From assembly GCF_037977235.1 (NCBI RefSeq), contig NZ_CP150276.1, positions 5,580,001-5,644,000 of the forward strand: a stretch of 64,000 nt of DNA. The letters are read 5' to 3'. Of the stretch, positions 33,198 to 42,188 are shown in pieces (position 1 is the stretch's first letter; each line of letters begins with the position of its first letter). Origin of the DNA: Paenibacillus sp. FSL K6-0276. Its GTDB lineage: Bacteria; Bacillota; Bacilli; Paenibacillales; Paenibacillaceae. The notes below the pieces were generated by a model. That model saw only the letters and a list, made by a program, of their open reading frames with translations. It did not search any database and was not told where the DNA came from. Made by a program: the position numbers and the translations under genes.

Positions 33198-33237
33198 GGA
33201 GACATAAGAAACAAATACAGTTGCGAATGATGGCATA

Positions 33238-33432
33238 GGGAGAGACTGTCTCACTTGAAGACGGCGCCGAAGGAGTAAGCCCTAACAGGGGTGAATCTCT
33301 CAGGCAAAAGGACCTTTGCCGGACGCATCTCTGGAGAGCATCAGACGCAAGGCTGAGTGCGTCAGGTCACCAACGGGGAAACTTGCAGGTTAGTTACGGC
33401 AGGGTAACTCTCAGGTACAAAGGACAGAGCGG
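33238..33432 (+). ncRNA. Tandem glycine riboswitch (gcvT type)
   Basis: Two consecutive glycine aptamers. The first opens with GGAGAGACTGTC and has GGCGCCGAAGGAGTAAG and GGTGAATCTCTCAGGCAAAAGGACC; the second has AACGGGGAAACTTGC and GTAACTCTCAGGTACAAAGGACAGAG. Glycine binding is known to favour expression of degradation genes. Here the last stem of aptamer 2 shares GGACAGAG with the 5' arm of the following terminator, so ligand binding should prevent termination (ON switch). The pattern is one of the best recognised in the window. Confidence 0.95.
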
Positions 33433-33480
33433 AAAGCAATTTGTGCATTTATGCATGATTGCTTCCGCCTGTCCTTTTTT
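33421..33480 (+). terminator. Riboswitch expression-platform terminator
   Basis: Long stem GGACAGAGCGGAAAGCAAT pairs with ATTGCTTCCGCCTGTCC and is followed by six T. It overlaps the 3' end of aptamer 2. Confidence 0.92.
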
Positions 33481-33509
33481 GTATGTAATCAGACAAGGGG
33501 AGTGACGAC

Positions 33510-34631
33510 ATGGATACTTTGAAAAGAACGCCTTTTTATGATCTCTATTCCGCTTATACGGAGTCCAGGTGCATTGATTTCGGCGGCTGGGAGCTGCCGG
33601 TACAGTTTACAGGTATAGTGAAAGAGCATGAAGCCGTTCGCCAGCAGGCTGGACTGTTCGATGTATCGCATATGGGTGAAATCATGGTGATCGGGAGCGG
33701 TGCAGAAACCTTTTTGCAAAAGATGACGACTAACGATGTCACCCGCCTCACAGACGGTGCAGCACAATATACGCTGCTCTGTTATCCAAACGGCGGGGTC
33801 GTTGACGATTTACTCGTATATCGACTAAGCGAAGGACGTTATATGCTCGTCGTAAATGCCTCCAACATCGACAAAGACTTCCAGTGGCTGCAAGAGCATC
33901 TGACCTCTGAATTCGGTGAAGTCACGCTCACTAATGTCTCTGACGAGACGCTTTTGCTCGCCTTGCAAGGTCCGCTGGCGGAGACCATTCTTGCCGAAGT
34001 CACCGATGCTCCTATCGATGCACTTAAGCCTTTCCATTTCATCGAGCGCGCTACCGTTTGCGGTGTAGAAGTACTGATCTCCCGTACGGGTTATACCGGC
34101 GAAGATGGCTTTGAAATCTACGCTCCGCTGGATGGGGCAGAATCGTTATGGAACGGTCTACTCGCAGCTGGTTCTCCACACGGATTAACGCCTGCTGGAC
34201 TTGGCGCACGTGATACACTGCGTTTTGAAGCAAAATTGCCACTGTACGGTCAGGAGCTGTCAGCTGACATCACTCCCCTAGAAGCAGGAGTTCAGTTCTT
34301 CGTGAAGCTGGACAAAGCAGATTTTATCGGACGTGATGCGCTGATACAACAAAAAGAAGCCGGTCTTCCCCGCCGCCTTGTCGGCCTAGAAATGATTGAT
34401 CGAGGCATTCCGCGCTCCCATTACCCAGTCTATGTAGGCGGCGTTAAAATCGGAGAGGTCACAACAGGAACACAATCTCCAACGCTAAAGCGTAACCTGG
34501 GATTGGCATTGCTTGATACAACTTACAGTGAAATAGGCACAGAGGTTTTCGTAGAGATACGCGGCAAGCAGCTTAAGGCTGTCGTGATTAAGGCCCCTTT
34601 TTATAAAAAAAGCCAAGGAGTGAAACCTTAA
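33510..34631 (+). CDS. gcvT: Glycine cleavage system T protein (aminomethyltransferase)
   Basis: Transfers the methylene group from the aminomethylated H protein to tetrahydrofolate and releases ammonia. The 373-residue protein has the N-terminal FGGWELPVQF and DVSHMGEI motifs, NASNIDKDFQWL, SRTGYTGEDGFEIY and the GLGARDTLRFEA segment. AAGGGGAGTG precedes the ATG. The stop shares a base with the next start (TAATG), so it is coupled to gcvPA. Control is by the glycine riboswitch upstream. Confidence 0.98.
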   Translation: MDTLKRTPFYDLYSAYTESRCIDFGGWELPVQFTGIVKEHEAVRQQAGLFDVSHMGEIMVIGSGAETFLQKMTTNDVTRLTDGAAQYTLLCYPNGGVVDDLLVYRLSEGRYMLVVNASNIDKDFQWLQEHLTSEFGEVTLTNVSDETLLLALQGPLAETILAEVTDAPIDALKPFHFIERATVCGVEVLISRTGYTGEDGFEIYAPLDGAESLWNGLLAAGSPHGLTPAGLGARDTLRFEAKLPLYGQELSADITPLEAGVQFFVKLDKADFIGRDALIQQKEAGLPRRLVGLEMIDRGIPRSHYPVYVGGVKIGEVTTGTQSPTLKRNLGLALLDTTYSEIGTEVFVEIRGKQLKAVVIKAPFYKKSQGVKP

Positions 34632-35983
34632 TGAAGCACCGTTATCTGCCCATGACAGCACAGGACCGCGTAGAGATGATGGAAGCTGTCGGGATTCAGT
34701 CCATAGATGAGCTGTTCTCCGATATTCCTGAAGCAGTCCGTTATCAAGGCACTATGCCGATGTCTGAACCACTCGATGAATACGCCCTGCTACGCCACAT
34801 GAAAGGTCTGGCTGACCGAAATGCCGACTTTGATTCTCATACCAGTTTCCTCGGCGCCGGATTATACGACCATCACATCCCTGTGGTGATCAACCATGTC
34901 ATTTCCCGTTCTGAATTCTACACTGCCTACACTCCTTATCAACCAGAGATCAGCCAAGGCGAACTGCAAGCGATCTTCGAATTCCAATCTTACATTTGCG
35001 AACTAACCGGTATGAAAGTAGCCAATGCCAGTATGTATGATGGCGCTACAGCTTTATCCGAAGCAGCGGTCCTCGCAGCTGGTGCTACCAAACGCAAAAA
35101 ATTAATTGTCTCCCGCACCGTTCATCCTGAAGCCCGCCAAGTACTGCGCACATCGGCTAATGCTTGGGGTCTTGATGTGGTGGAGATTGACTATAAAGAC
35201 GGTCTTACCGATCAGGCTAAGCTTGCTGAAGCCATTGATGCTGATACTGCCGCAGTACTGATGCAATCGCCTAACTTCTTTGGCAGCATAGAAGATCTTC
35301 GCTCCGTTGAACCGCTGATCCATGCTGTTAAAGGTTTGCTCGTTGTCAGTGCGAACCCGATCGCCCTTGGTGTACTCGAAACTCCGGGCAAGCTTGGAGC
35401 CGACATCGTAGTCGGTGACGCTCAACCACTCGGTATTCCTGCTTCCCTCGGCGGTCCAACATGTGGATTCTTCGCCGTAGCTGAACACCTGATGCGTCGC
35501 ATGCCAGGCCGAATCGTTGGCCAAACCGTGGACCGCAATGGGAAACGCGGCTTCGTTCTGACACTTCAAGCCCGTGAACAGCATATCCGTCGTGAAAAAG
35601 CGACGTCGAACATTTGCTCCAACCAAGCACTACTCGCCCTCTGCGCATCCGTCTACTTGTCCGTAATGGGTAAGGAAGGCATGCGTGAAGTCGGTGAACT
35701 GAACATTCGCAAAAGCCATTACGCCGCTAAGAAGCTCAGCGAACTAACCGGTGCTGAACTTACCTTCTCTTCCCCATTCTTTAATGAGTTTGTAGTGAAG
35801 TTTCCTGAAGGAAGCAGCGTAAGCTCAATTAATTCTAAGTTGTTGAAGGAAGGATACCTTGGCGGTTATGATCTGGGCCGGGATTATCCAGAACTCGCTG
35901 GTCATATGCTGGTAGCCGTAACGGAAAAAAGAAGCAAAAACGAAATCGATCAATTTGCTAGCGCACTGGAGGGCTGTTTATGA
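34631..35983 (+). CDS. gcvPA: Glycine dehydrogenase (decarboxylating) subunit 1
   Basis: N-terminal half of the split P protein, 450 residues. It pairs with GcvPB to decarboxylate glycine on PLP and load the aminomethyl group onto lipoyl-GcvH. Landmarks are SFLGAGLYDHHIPVV, TAYTPYQPEISQGELQAIFE and GDAQPLGIPASLGGPTCGFF. The two-subunit form is the normal state in Bacillales. Start overlaps the gcvT stop; its own stop overlaps gcvPB by four bases (ATGA). Confidence 0.98.
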   Translation: MKHRYLPMTAQDRVEMMEAVGIQSIDELFSDIPEAVRYQGTMPMSEPLDEYALLRHMKGLADRNADFDSHTSFLGAGLYDHHIPVVINHVISRSEFYTAYTPYQPEISQGELQAIFEFQSYICELTGMKVANASMYDGATALSEAAVLAAGATKRKKLIVSRTVHPEARQVLRTSANAWGLDVVEIDYKDGLTDQAKLAEAIDADTAAVLMQSPNFFGSIEDLRSVEPLIHAVKGLLVVSANPIALGVLETPGKLGADIVVGDAQPLGIPASLGGPTCGFFAVAEHLMRRMPGRIVGQTVDRNGKRGFVLTLQAREQHIRREKATSNICSNQALLALCASVYLSVMGKEGMREVGELNIRKSHYAAKKLSELTGAELTFSSPFFNEFVVKFPEGSSVSSINSKLLKEGYLGGYDLGRDYPELAGHMLVAVTEKRSKNEIDQFASALEGCL

Positions 35984-37440
35984 AACCGGAACAAAGTCTA
36001 ATTTTTGAATTAAGTCGTCCCGGCCGTTCGGCCTATTCCTTGCCACTATGCGATGTGCCGCAGGAAGAAACCTTAGAATCTCTGATTCCATCAGGTTTAC
36101 TCCGTAGCGAACCCGTCGTGCTTCCGGAAGTATCCGAAGTGGACGTCATTCGCCACTACACTTCCTTGTCACGCCGCAACTTTGGTGTAGATAACGGCTT
36201 CTATCCACTCGGTTCATGTACGATGAAATACAATCCGAAGATTAACGAAGATGTTGCCCGCTTCTCCGGCCTAGCTAAGATCCACCCGTACCAACCGGAA
36301 GAAAGCATTCAAGGGGCACTTGAATTAATGTATACCTTGCAAAATGACTTGTCCGCGCTAACAGGTATGGATGCTGTATCCCTGCAGCCTGCCGCAGGTG
36401 CTCACGGTGAATGGACCGGTCTCATGATGATTCGCGCCTACCATGAAAGCCGCGGGGAGACTCGCACGAAGGTTATCGTGCCGGATTCCTCGCACGGCAC
36501 CAATCCTGCTAGTGCTTCAGCAGCAGGACTTGAAACGATCACGATCCCTTCCACAGACAAAGGGATGGTCGACCTTGAAGCACTGAAAGCAGCGGTCGGC
36601 AGCGACACTGCTGCACTGATGCTGACCAACCCGAGTACACTCGGCTTGTTCGAGACACAAATCGTCGAGATCGCTGAGATCGTACACGAAGCAGGCGGCT
36701 TGCTCTATTACGATGGAGCGAACTCCAATGCGATCATGGGCATTACCCGCCCTGGTGACATGGGCTTTGACGTTGTGCATTTGAACTTGCATAAGACAAT
36801 GAGCACCCCGCATGGTGGCGGTGGTCCTGGAGCCGGACCTGTCGGCGTAAAATCGATCTTAGTTCCATTCCTGCCACAGCCTACCGTGGTGAAGAACGAA
36901 GATAGCAGCTTCTCGCTCAACTTCGGCGGACCTGAATCAATTGGACGCGTGAAAGCTTTTTACGGCAACTTTGGTATTCTTGTTCGTGCCTATGCCTACA
37001 TCCGCACCTATGGTCCAGACGGACTGCGTGAAGTATCGGAAAATGCCGTGCTGAATGCGAACTATATGATGCACCGTCTGGCGCCATATTTTGAAATCCC
37101 ATATCCAGGCGTATGTAAGCATGAATTCGTAATGTCCGGCAAAAATCTGAAGCAATACGGTGTCCGCACCTTGGATGTTGCTAAACGATTACTCGACTTC
37201 GGCTACCACCCGCCAACCGTGTACTTCCCGCTGACTGTAGAGGAATGCATGATGATCGAGCCGACGGAAACCGAAAGTAAAGAAACGCTAGATGGCTTCA
37301 TCGATACGATGATCCAGATCGTGAAAGAAGCGCAGGAGACACCGGAGATCGTAATCAATGCACCACATACCACAGAAATTAGCCGATTGGATGAAACCCA
37401 AGCCGCGCGTAAGCCGGTATTGAATTGTTCTTGCGGTTAA
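35980..37440 (+). CDS. gcvPB: Glycine dehydrogenase (decarboxylating) subunit 2
   Basis: C-terminal, PLP-binding half of the P protein, 486 residues. The cofactor Lys is at about 272 in LNLHKTMSTPHGGGGPG. Also seen are FYPLGSCTMKYNPKINE, SLQPAAGAHGEW and VPDSSHGTNPASA. The tail ends with LNCSCG, two Cys in a short extension. It closes the riboswitch-controlled operon, with a strong terminator 18 bases after the stop. Confidence 0.98.
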   Translation: MKPEQSLIFELSRPGRSAYSLPLCDVPQEETLESLIPSGLLRSEPVVLPEVSEVDVIRHYTSLSRRNFGVDNGFYPLGSCTMKYNPKINEDVARFSGLAKIHPYQPEESIQGALELMYTLQNDLSALTGMDAVSLQPAAGAHGEWTGLMMIRAYHESRGETRTKVIVPDSSHGTNPASASAAGLETITIPSTDKGMVDLEALKAAVGSDTAALMLTNPSTLGLFETQIVEIAEIVHEAGGLLYYDGANSNAIMGITRPGDMGFDVVHLNLHKTMSTPHGGGGPGAGPVGVKSILVPFLPQPTVVKNEDSSFSLNFGGPESIGRVKAFYGNFGILVRAYAYIRTYGPDGLREVSENAVLNANYMMHRLAPYFEIPYPGVCKHEFVMSGKNLKQYGVRTLDVAKRLLDFGYHPPTVYFPLTVEECMMIEPTETESKETLDGFIDTMIQIVKEAQETPEIVINAPHTTEISRLDETQAARKPVLNCSCG

Positions 37441-37458
37441 TAGATAATGAGCAGTATT

Positions 37459-37502
37459 AAAAAAGCAGGCCACGATATCGGTTATCGTCGGCCTGCTTTT
37501 TA
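37459..37502. terminator. Terminator of the gcv operon
   Basis: AAAAAGCAGGCC pairs with GGCCTGCTTTTT around an inner ACGAT/ATCGT stem. Strong and symmetrical. Confidence 0.93.
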
Positions 37503-37613
37503 CATAAAAATCAACACTATGATTAACTCGGTCTACACCTTCGCAAAGATCAGGAGTTATGCTATTCTAATTTCGAGGGTAGCGTTTTCCCATTAGAAAG
37601 GATTGTATTCCTT

Positions 37614-37844
37614 ATGAAATTTGAATTTGTCCATAATGTATTCCACAGAAAGTATTTATTGTTCCTTCCTTATTTGCTCCTTGCATTATTAATGTTATCT
37701 GCCTGGTCTTCGTCCCATAGAATATTCTCTCTCATCCCCTTCATATTAATTATGCTAAATGCTTTGTATATCGTTGTGAAAATCATTATTTACACCATGC
37801 GTCGGAGTTTCTACTTTCGCCACGCCTTTGCGCTCCTTAGCTGA
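37614..37844 (+). CDS. Hypothetical small membrane protein, overlapping the RND gene 3' end
   Basis: A 76-residue open frame with two hydrophobic stretches (LLFLPYLLLALLMLSAW and IFSLIPFILIMLNALYIVV) and a basic tail. AAAGGA lies 11 bases before the ATG, which is rather far. Its last 90 bases overlap the 3' end of the RND gene on the other strand, and the tail there could be a by-product. I do not recognise a family. Real but uncertain. Confidence 0.35.
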   Translation: MKFEFVHNVFHRKYLLFLPYLLLALLMLSAWSSSHRIFSLIPFILIMLNALYIVVKIIIYTMRRSFYFRHAFALLS

Positions 37845-40802
37845 TTTACGGAAGTAGAACAGCTCGTAAATCGCCGGCACTACAACTAGCGTAAGCAGTG
37901 TTGCCGCAGTTAATCCCCCGATAACTACAATCGCCAAGCTTTGCGAGACAATGCTGCCCATCTCGGCATGGCCGAACAGCAGTGGTGTCATGGCGCAAAT
38001 GGTAGCAATAGCTGTCATCAGAATCGGACGCATCCGTGTTCCGGCCGCTTCCAGAATGGCTTCGCGGATACTCATATGCGCTTCATTCTGCTTAATGCGG
38101 TCGATGAGCACAATCGCATTCGTAACGACGATACCTATTAACATCAGAGCCCCGAAAAGAGCAGTGAAGTCAGGTGTTACGCCGGATACGATAAGTCCAA
38201 CAATCGCTCCAATCGCTGCTAGCGGTAAGGAGAACATGATCGCCAGCGGAGCACGAAGGGTTTTGAAGGTGAGGACCATGATCAGATACACCAACCCGAT
38301 GGAGATTAGCGCCGTCATGCCAAGGTCGTTGAAATCCTCTGACTGATCGACCGAGGCTCCTCCTGCAAACAAGGTGACACCTTTCGGAAGGGTAAGGCTA
38401 TCGGTTTGCTTTTTAATATCCGCTCCGATTTCAGACACCTTCTTCGGATCAACTTCTGCTGTAATTCTCGCATATGGCTTCCCATCTTTATGGAACAACA
38501 AGGCGGGTTCATTCCGAACCTCATAAGTTGCGAGTTGAGACAGCGGCTTTGGTCCTTCAGCAGTCATGAGCGTCATTGCTTTTAAATCTTGCTCCGACTT
38601 CGGCTGAGCCATAGGATCTAACACTACTCCAGCAGGAGTACCGTCAAGTTCGATTTGCCCCATCGGGATCGGATTCAGCATAGCCGACAATTGCATGGTG
38701 ATTTCTTGCGCATTCGTCTGCGCTGGATCTACCTTGAAACTAAATACAGGTTTGGTATCCTCCATATTGCTACTGACCTTCTGAATACCCTCCACAGTCT
38801 TCAACTTATCCGTAACTGTTGCTGCAACAGCAGTAATATCTGTAAGATTATCCCCAACGATATCAATATACTCACTGGTAGAGCTTGAGCCCATCATACT
38901 CATTTCATTGGCAACGAGTGTTGCACCAGCGTAGGAATCCTTCACATCACGAACATGATTGATGAATGCCTCAGCATCCGCACCTTTTTTCATAACAACG
39001 GTATAATCCACCAAGGTCTCCGAACTGACAGTGCCCCACTGAGCCGCATCCGCACTATTCCCTGACTGCATAATCACCGTTTCCGCTTCTGGCTGTTTCA
39101 TCAGATCCTGCTCTAGCTGCTTTCCTTTTTCCAAGATCTCTTTAACAGGAACATCCTTAGGATAATTCAACTGAACAGAGACATAGCTAGCATCTGAAGC
39201 ATCAAGCGCACCTTTCGGCATAGTTACATAGGCCGCGATAGAGCCAATCAGAAGTAGAAGACCTAGCGATAAGGTGATCCATTTCCGGCGCAGATTCCAA
39301 TCAAGGAATCGAGTAAACCATTTAGATGGCTCGTGTTCTTTCATAGAGGTTCTTCTGAGCAGCCATGCGCTTAACAGAGGTACCACGGTCAAAGCTACAA
39401 CGAGTGAAGTAAGCAATGAATACGTGACAGTTAAGGCAAACGGAAGCAGGAAAGCCTGTAAACTACCACGCAAAAGACCCATAGGCAGAAACACAGCTAC
39501 TGTTGCAATCGTTGATGAAGTAATTGCTCTAGCCACTTCCCCAGTAGCGCTTATAATCATTTCCCGGGAGAAGGGTTCTTTTTGCAGCCTACGGTAGATG
39601 TTCTCAATGACTACGATACTATCATCCACCAGACGTCCGACCGCAACAGCCACACCTCCGAGTGTAATAATATTTAGACTTATGCCAGATATATCAAGCA
39701 GATATAAGGTAACTGCTAGAGAAAGCGGGATAGAAACCGCCGTAATCAGTGTTGCCCGCAGGTTGCGCAGGAACAACAGAATCACGATCGTCGCAAACAA
39801 TGCGCCGAGCAATACTTCACGCATCATACTGTTTACAGAGGTAACCACCATATCTGATGTACTGAACACCACTGCTGCTTCTGCGTTAGGAATCGTTTTA
39901 TTAATATGAGCTACGGTATCCTGTATATGATCTCCGACACTTACTGCATTTGCGTTGGCCTCTTTGGTCACTATGGCGAAAAGAACATCTTTCCCGTTCG
40001 AACGGCTAACGCTTTCTTGATCCTGCTTCAATTCGATGGCAGCAATATCCTGCAGCTTAACACCCGAGGATACGGGTAGCTTTTTTAGGGTATCGATACT
40101 ATCAATTGTAGAAACCACGTTAACGTTACCTGTCTGGCCACCAATCGTCTGCTCCCCAAGGGATGCCGATACATTACGTCCTTGAAGTAACCCTAGTACT
40201 TGAGGTGTTGTAATTCCCTTCTCAGCCATTAATTTCGGATCTAGCTTCACTCGCACTTGCGGAGTTACTTTGCCATATAAGGCGACATTGGCTACACCTT
40301 CTGCTTTTTGCATCTCTGGAATGATGGTTTCTTCAGCAAGCTTAAGGTTCTCTTTAGTTAGACCTTCGTCAAACGAAAGAGTGATCTGAGACACGGGTAT
40401 CATGGAAGTATTCAGTTGAAGTACAAAAGGATCCATCACCCCTTCAGGAAACTGCAACGAATCTACAACCTTTTGCACCTCTTGCGCAGCATCCTTCATA
40501 TTCGTCTTCGAATCATAAAAGATGTTCACCTGTGCGTATCCATCTCCGGAAGTAGACAGTATTTCTTTCTTCCCCTTTACAAAAGCAGCCCCAGCCTCAA
40601 TCGGCTTCGTAACCTTTGTCTCCATCGCATGGGCATCCTGACCCGGACCGAGCACCGTTACAGTAACTTGAGGATTATCTGCCTCTGGCATAAATTCCAT
40701 CGGTAGCGAAGTATAGCTCATCCCTCCCACTACAAGAGCCATTACAACTAAAAGCCCCACCGCAGCCTTGTTACCGAACGACCATTTGGTTAACCACTTC
40801 AT
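37755..40802 (-). CDS. RND-family multidrug efflux transporter (SwrC/AcrB-like)
   Basis: A 1015-residue HAE1-type RND pump that would use proton influx to export amphiphiles or drugs. Two repeats of six membrane helices flank large extracytoplasmic loops. The TM4 proton-relay Asp pair is in GRLVDDSIVVIENIYRRLQ and the second half has LMLIGIVVTNAIVLIDRI. ATG 40802 has AAGGGG eight bases before; a GTG at 40820 is an alternative. No membrane-fusion partner or outer-membrane gene is nearby, as expected for Gram-positive SwrC/YerP proteins. SwrC exports surfactin in B. subtilis; the substrate here is unknown. A palindrome that looks like an operator lies upstream. Confidence 0.94.
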   Translation of the reverse strand: MKWLTKWSFGNKAAVGLLVVMALVVGGMSYTSLPMEFMPEADNPQVTVTVLGPGQDAHAMETKVTKPIEAGAAFVKGKKEILSTSGDGYAQVNIFYDSKTNMKDAAQEVQKVVDSLQFPEGVMDPFVLQLNTSMIPVSQITLSFDEGLTKENLKLAEETIIPEMQKAEGVANVALYGKVTPQVRVKLDPKLMAEKGITTPQVLGLLQGRNVSASLGEQTIGGQTGNVNVVSTIDSIDTLKKLPVSSGVKLQDIAAIELKQDQESVSRSNGKDVLFAIVTKEANANAVSVGDHIQDTVAHINKTIPNAEAAVVFSTSDMVVTSVNSMMREVLLGALFATIVILLFLRNLRATLITAVSIPLSLAVTLYLLDISGISLNIITLGGVAVAVGRLVDDSIVVIENIYRRLQKEPFSREMIISATGEVARAITSSTIATVAVFLPMGLLRGSLQAFLLPFALTVTYSLLTSLVVALTVVPLLSAWLLRRTSMKEHEPSKWFTRFLDWNLRRKWITLSLGLLLLIGSIAAYVTMPKGALDASDASYVSVQLNYPKDVPVKEILEKGKQLEQDLMKQPEAETVIMQSGNSADAAQWGTVSSETLVDYTVVMKKGADAEAFINHVRDVKDSYAGATLVANEMSMMGSSSTSEYIDIVGDNLTDITAVAATVTDKLKTVEGIQKVSSNMEDTKPVFSFKVDPAQTNAQEITMQLSAMLNPIPMGQIELDGTPAGVVLDPMAQPKSEQDLKAMTLMTAEGPKPLSQLATYEVRNEPALLFHKDGKPYARITAEVDPKKVSEIGADIKKQTDSLTLPKGVTLFAGGASVDQSEDFNDLGMTALISIGLVYLIMVLTFKTLRAPLAIMFSLPLAAIGAIVGLIVSGVTPDFTALFGALMLIGIVVTNAIVLIDRIKQNEAHMSIREAILEAAGTRMRPILMTAIATICAMTPLLFGHAEMGSIVSQSLAIVVIGGLTAATLLTLVVVPAIYELFYFRKSAKERKGVAKVETPTHGVNNDFHNDIQSI

Positions 40803-41141
40803 TTTCGTTTCCCCTTCCACCCCGTATATTTCTGGTACTCCTCTTATGACTGCCTCATTATGTATTATTTTCCATCCCGAGATTTAGTTTAGACATTTTT
40901 GACCAAAGTCAAAACAGTCCTGCGGCTGGTTTCGTACTCAGTCTTAAGGCGGGGAACTTTCCCCTTCTGTAGCCAGATCCCCATCCTCTTCCTTCCTAAT
41001 GAACCAATCTGAGAAGAGTCAGTTAAAATGCTAAAAAAATCTGCTGATTCGGCAAAATTCGATAGTTAGCAGCATCATTTTTATGTTACATTTACAAAAT
41101 ACTGGATTTTATGAGATTGGAATTAGTTAGGAGGGAATCAC
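40803..41141. other. Divergent intergenic region RND / ABC operon
   Basis: It holds the operator-like palindrome, a GGGGAA-CT-TTCCCC hairpin near 40954, and the TTG-start leader of the ABC operon. No gene is seen. Confidence 0.5.
40897..40914. promoter_or_regulatory. Operator-like palindrome upstream of the RND gene
   Basis: TTTTGAC-CAAA-GTCAAAA has perfect 7-bp arms and a 4-bp spacer. It lies about 95 bases before the RND start and contains a possible -35 (TTGACT). Such sites often bind TetR/MarR-type repressors; the regulator is not in the window. Confidence 0.55.
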
Positions 41142-42188
41142 TTGAGTATTATTGAAGCGAGGCAATTGTCCAAATCATTCATGCAGGCCGTGAAGGGGCC
41201 GGGGTTATCAGGCGCAGTGAAACATCTGTTTGTTCCCAAACATATCGAGAAAGTGGCTGTCCAGCCGCTGAATCTTACGATTGAAAAGGGAGAGACGGTG
41301 GCTTATGTAGGTCCAAATGGGGCCGGAAAATCAACAACGATTAAAATGCTCACCGGAATCCTAATGCCTTCTTCTGGCACTATTTCTGTGAACGGTATCA
41401 ATCCTCATAAAAAAAGAATGGAAAATGCCCAGCAGATTGGCGCCGTCTTTGGGCAACGCACACAGCTGTGGTGGGATATTCCGATAACGGAATCCTTCGC
41501 CTTACTTAAGGATATTTATAATATCCCCGAGTCCGTTTTTAAGCATAATCTCGATATGTTTGTTGAAATGCTGGGCATGAATGAATTTATCCATTTATCC
41601 GCCCGTAAGCTGTCACTTGGTCAGCGGATGCGTGCGGATCTAGCGGCTTCCTTATTACATAACCCACCGATTTTATATTTGGATGAACCGACCATTGGTC
41701 TAGACGTCTCCGTCAAACAGAAGATACGCGAATTTATTAAACAGATTAATTTGGAGCAACAAACAACTGTTATGCTAACCACACATGATCTAGGTGACAT
41801 TGAGGACTTATGTAAACGTCTGATTATTACAGATCACGGCGCTATTATCTATGACGGTAGCTTACAGGAGGTAAAAGCTAATTTTGCGCGCGAACGGATC
41901 ATCTTTTTCCAGATTGCCTCACCCATCCCCGCCCTGTTTCAACACTTTAATATATCTGCCGATGTTCAATTGGATATTCAAAATGAGCTGGAATTCTCCT
42001 TGTCATTCGACCGCTATGAGTACACCGCCAGTGAGATTGTAAGTCAAGTGATGAAATACGGGGAAGTCGTGGACTTTCGCATGGAAGATGCCAACATTGA
42101 GCAGGTCATCAAAGCCGTGTATGACGGAAATTTGGATTTGAACCACGGTAGCGGACAGCGGAGAGGCGTTGAACAACCATGTCTGTAA
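41142..42188 (+). CDS. ABC-2-type transporter ATPase
   Basis: A 348-residue ATPase with Walker A (GPNGAGKSTTIKML), the Q-loop region AVFGQRTQLWWDIP, signature LSLGQRMRADLA and Walker B (ILYLDEPTIGLD). The N-terminal stretch before Walker A is longer than usual and includes KHLFVPKHIEKVAV. The QRTQLWWD feature and the two downstream DUF990-like permeases place it with the YhaQ/DrrA-like 'ABC-2, multidrug or antibiotic' group. The start is TTG with AGGAGGGAA upstream. It overlaps the first permease gene by ten bases. Substrate unknown. Confidence 0.92.
   Translation: MSIIEARQLSKSFMQAVKGPGLSGAVKHLFVPKHIEKVAVQPLNLTIEKGETVAYVGPNGAGKSTTIKMLTGILMPSSGTISVNGINPHKKRMENAQQIGAVFGQRTQLWWDIPITESFALLKDIYNIPESVFKHNLDMFVEMLGMNEFIHLSARKLSLGQRMRADLAASLLHNPPILYLDEPTIGLDVSVKQKIREFIKQINLEQQTTVMLTTHDLGDIEDLCKRLIITDHGAIIYDGSLQEVKANFARERIIFFQIASPIPALFQHFNISADVQLDIQNELEFSLSFDRYEYTASEIVSQVMKYGEVVDFRMEDANIEQVIKAVYDGNLDLNHGSGQRRGVEQPCL

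Larger units (their letters stand above)
33048..33509. other. Divergent control region gcvH / gcvT
   Basis: About 460 bases with two back-to-back promoters, then a tandem glycine riboswitch and its terminator reading towards gcvT. No protein-coding gene. Confidence 0.85.
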
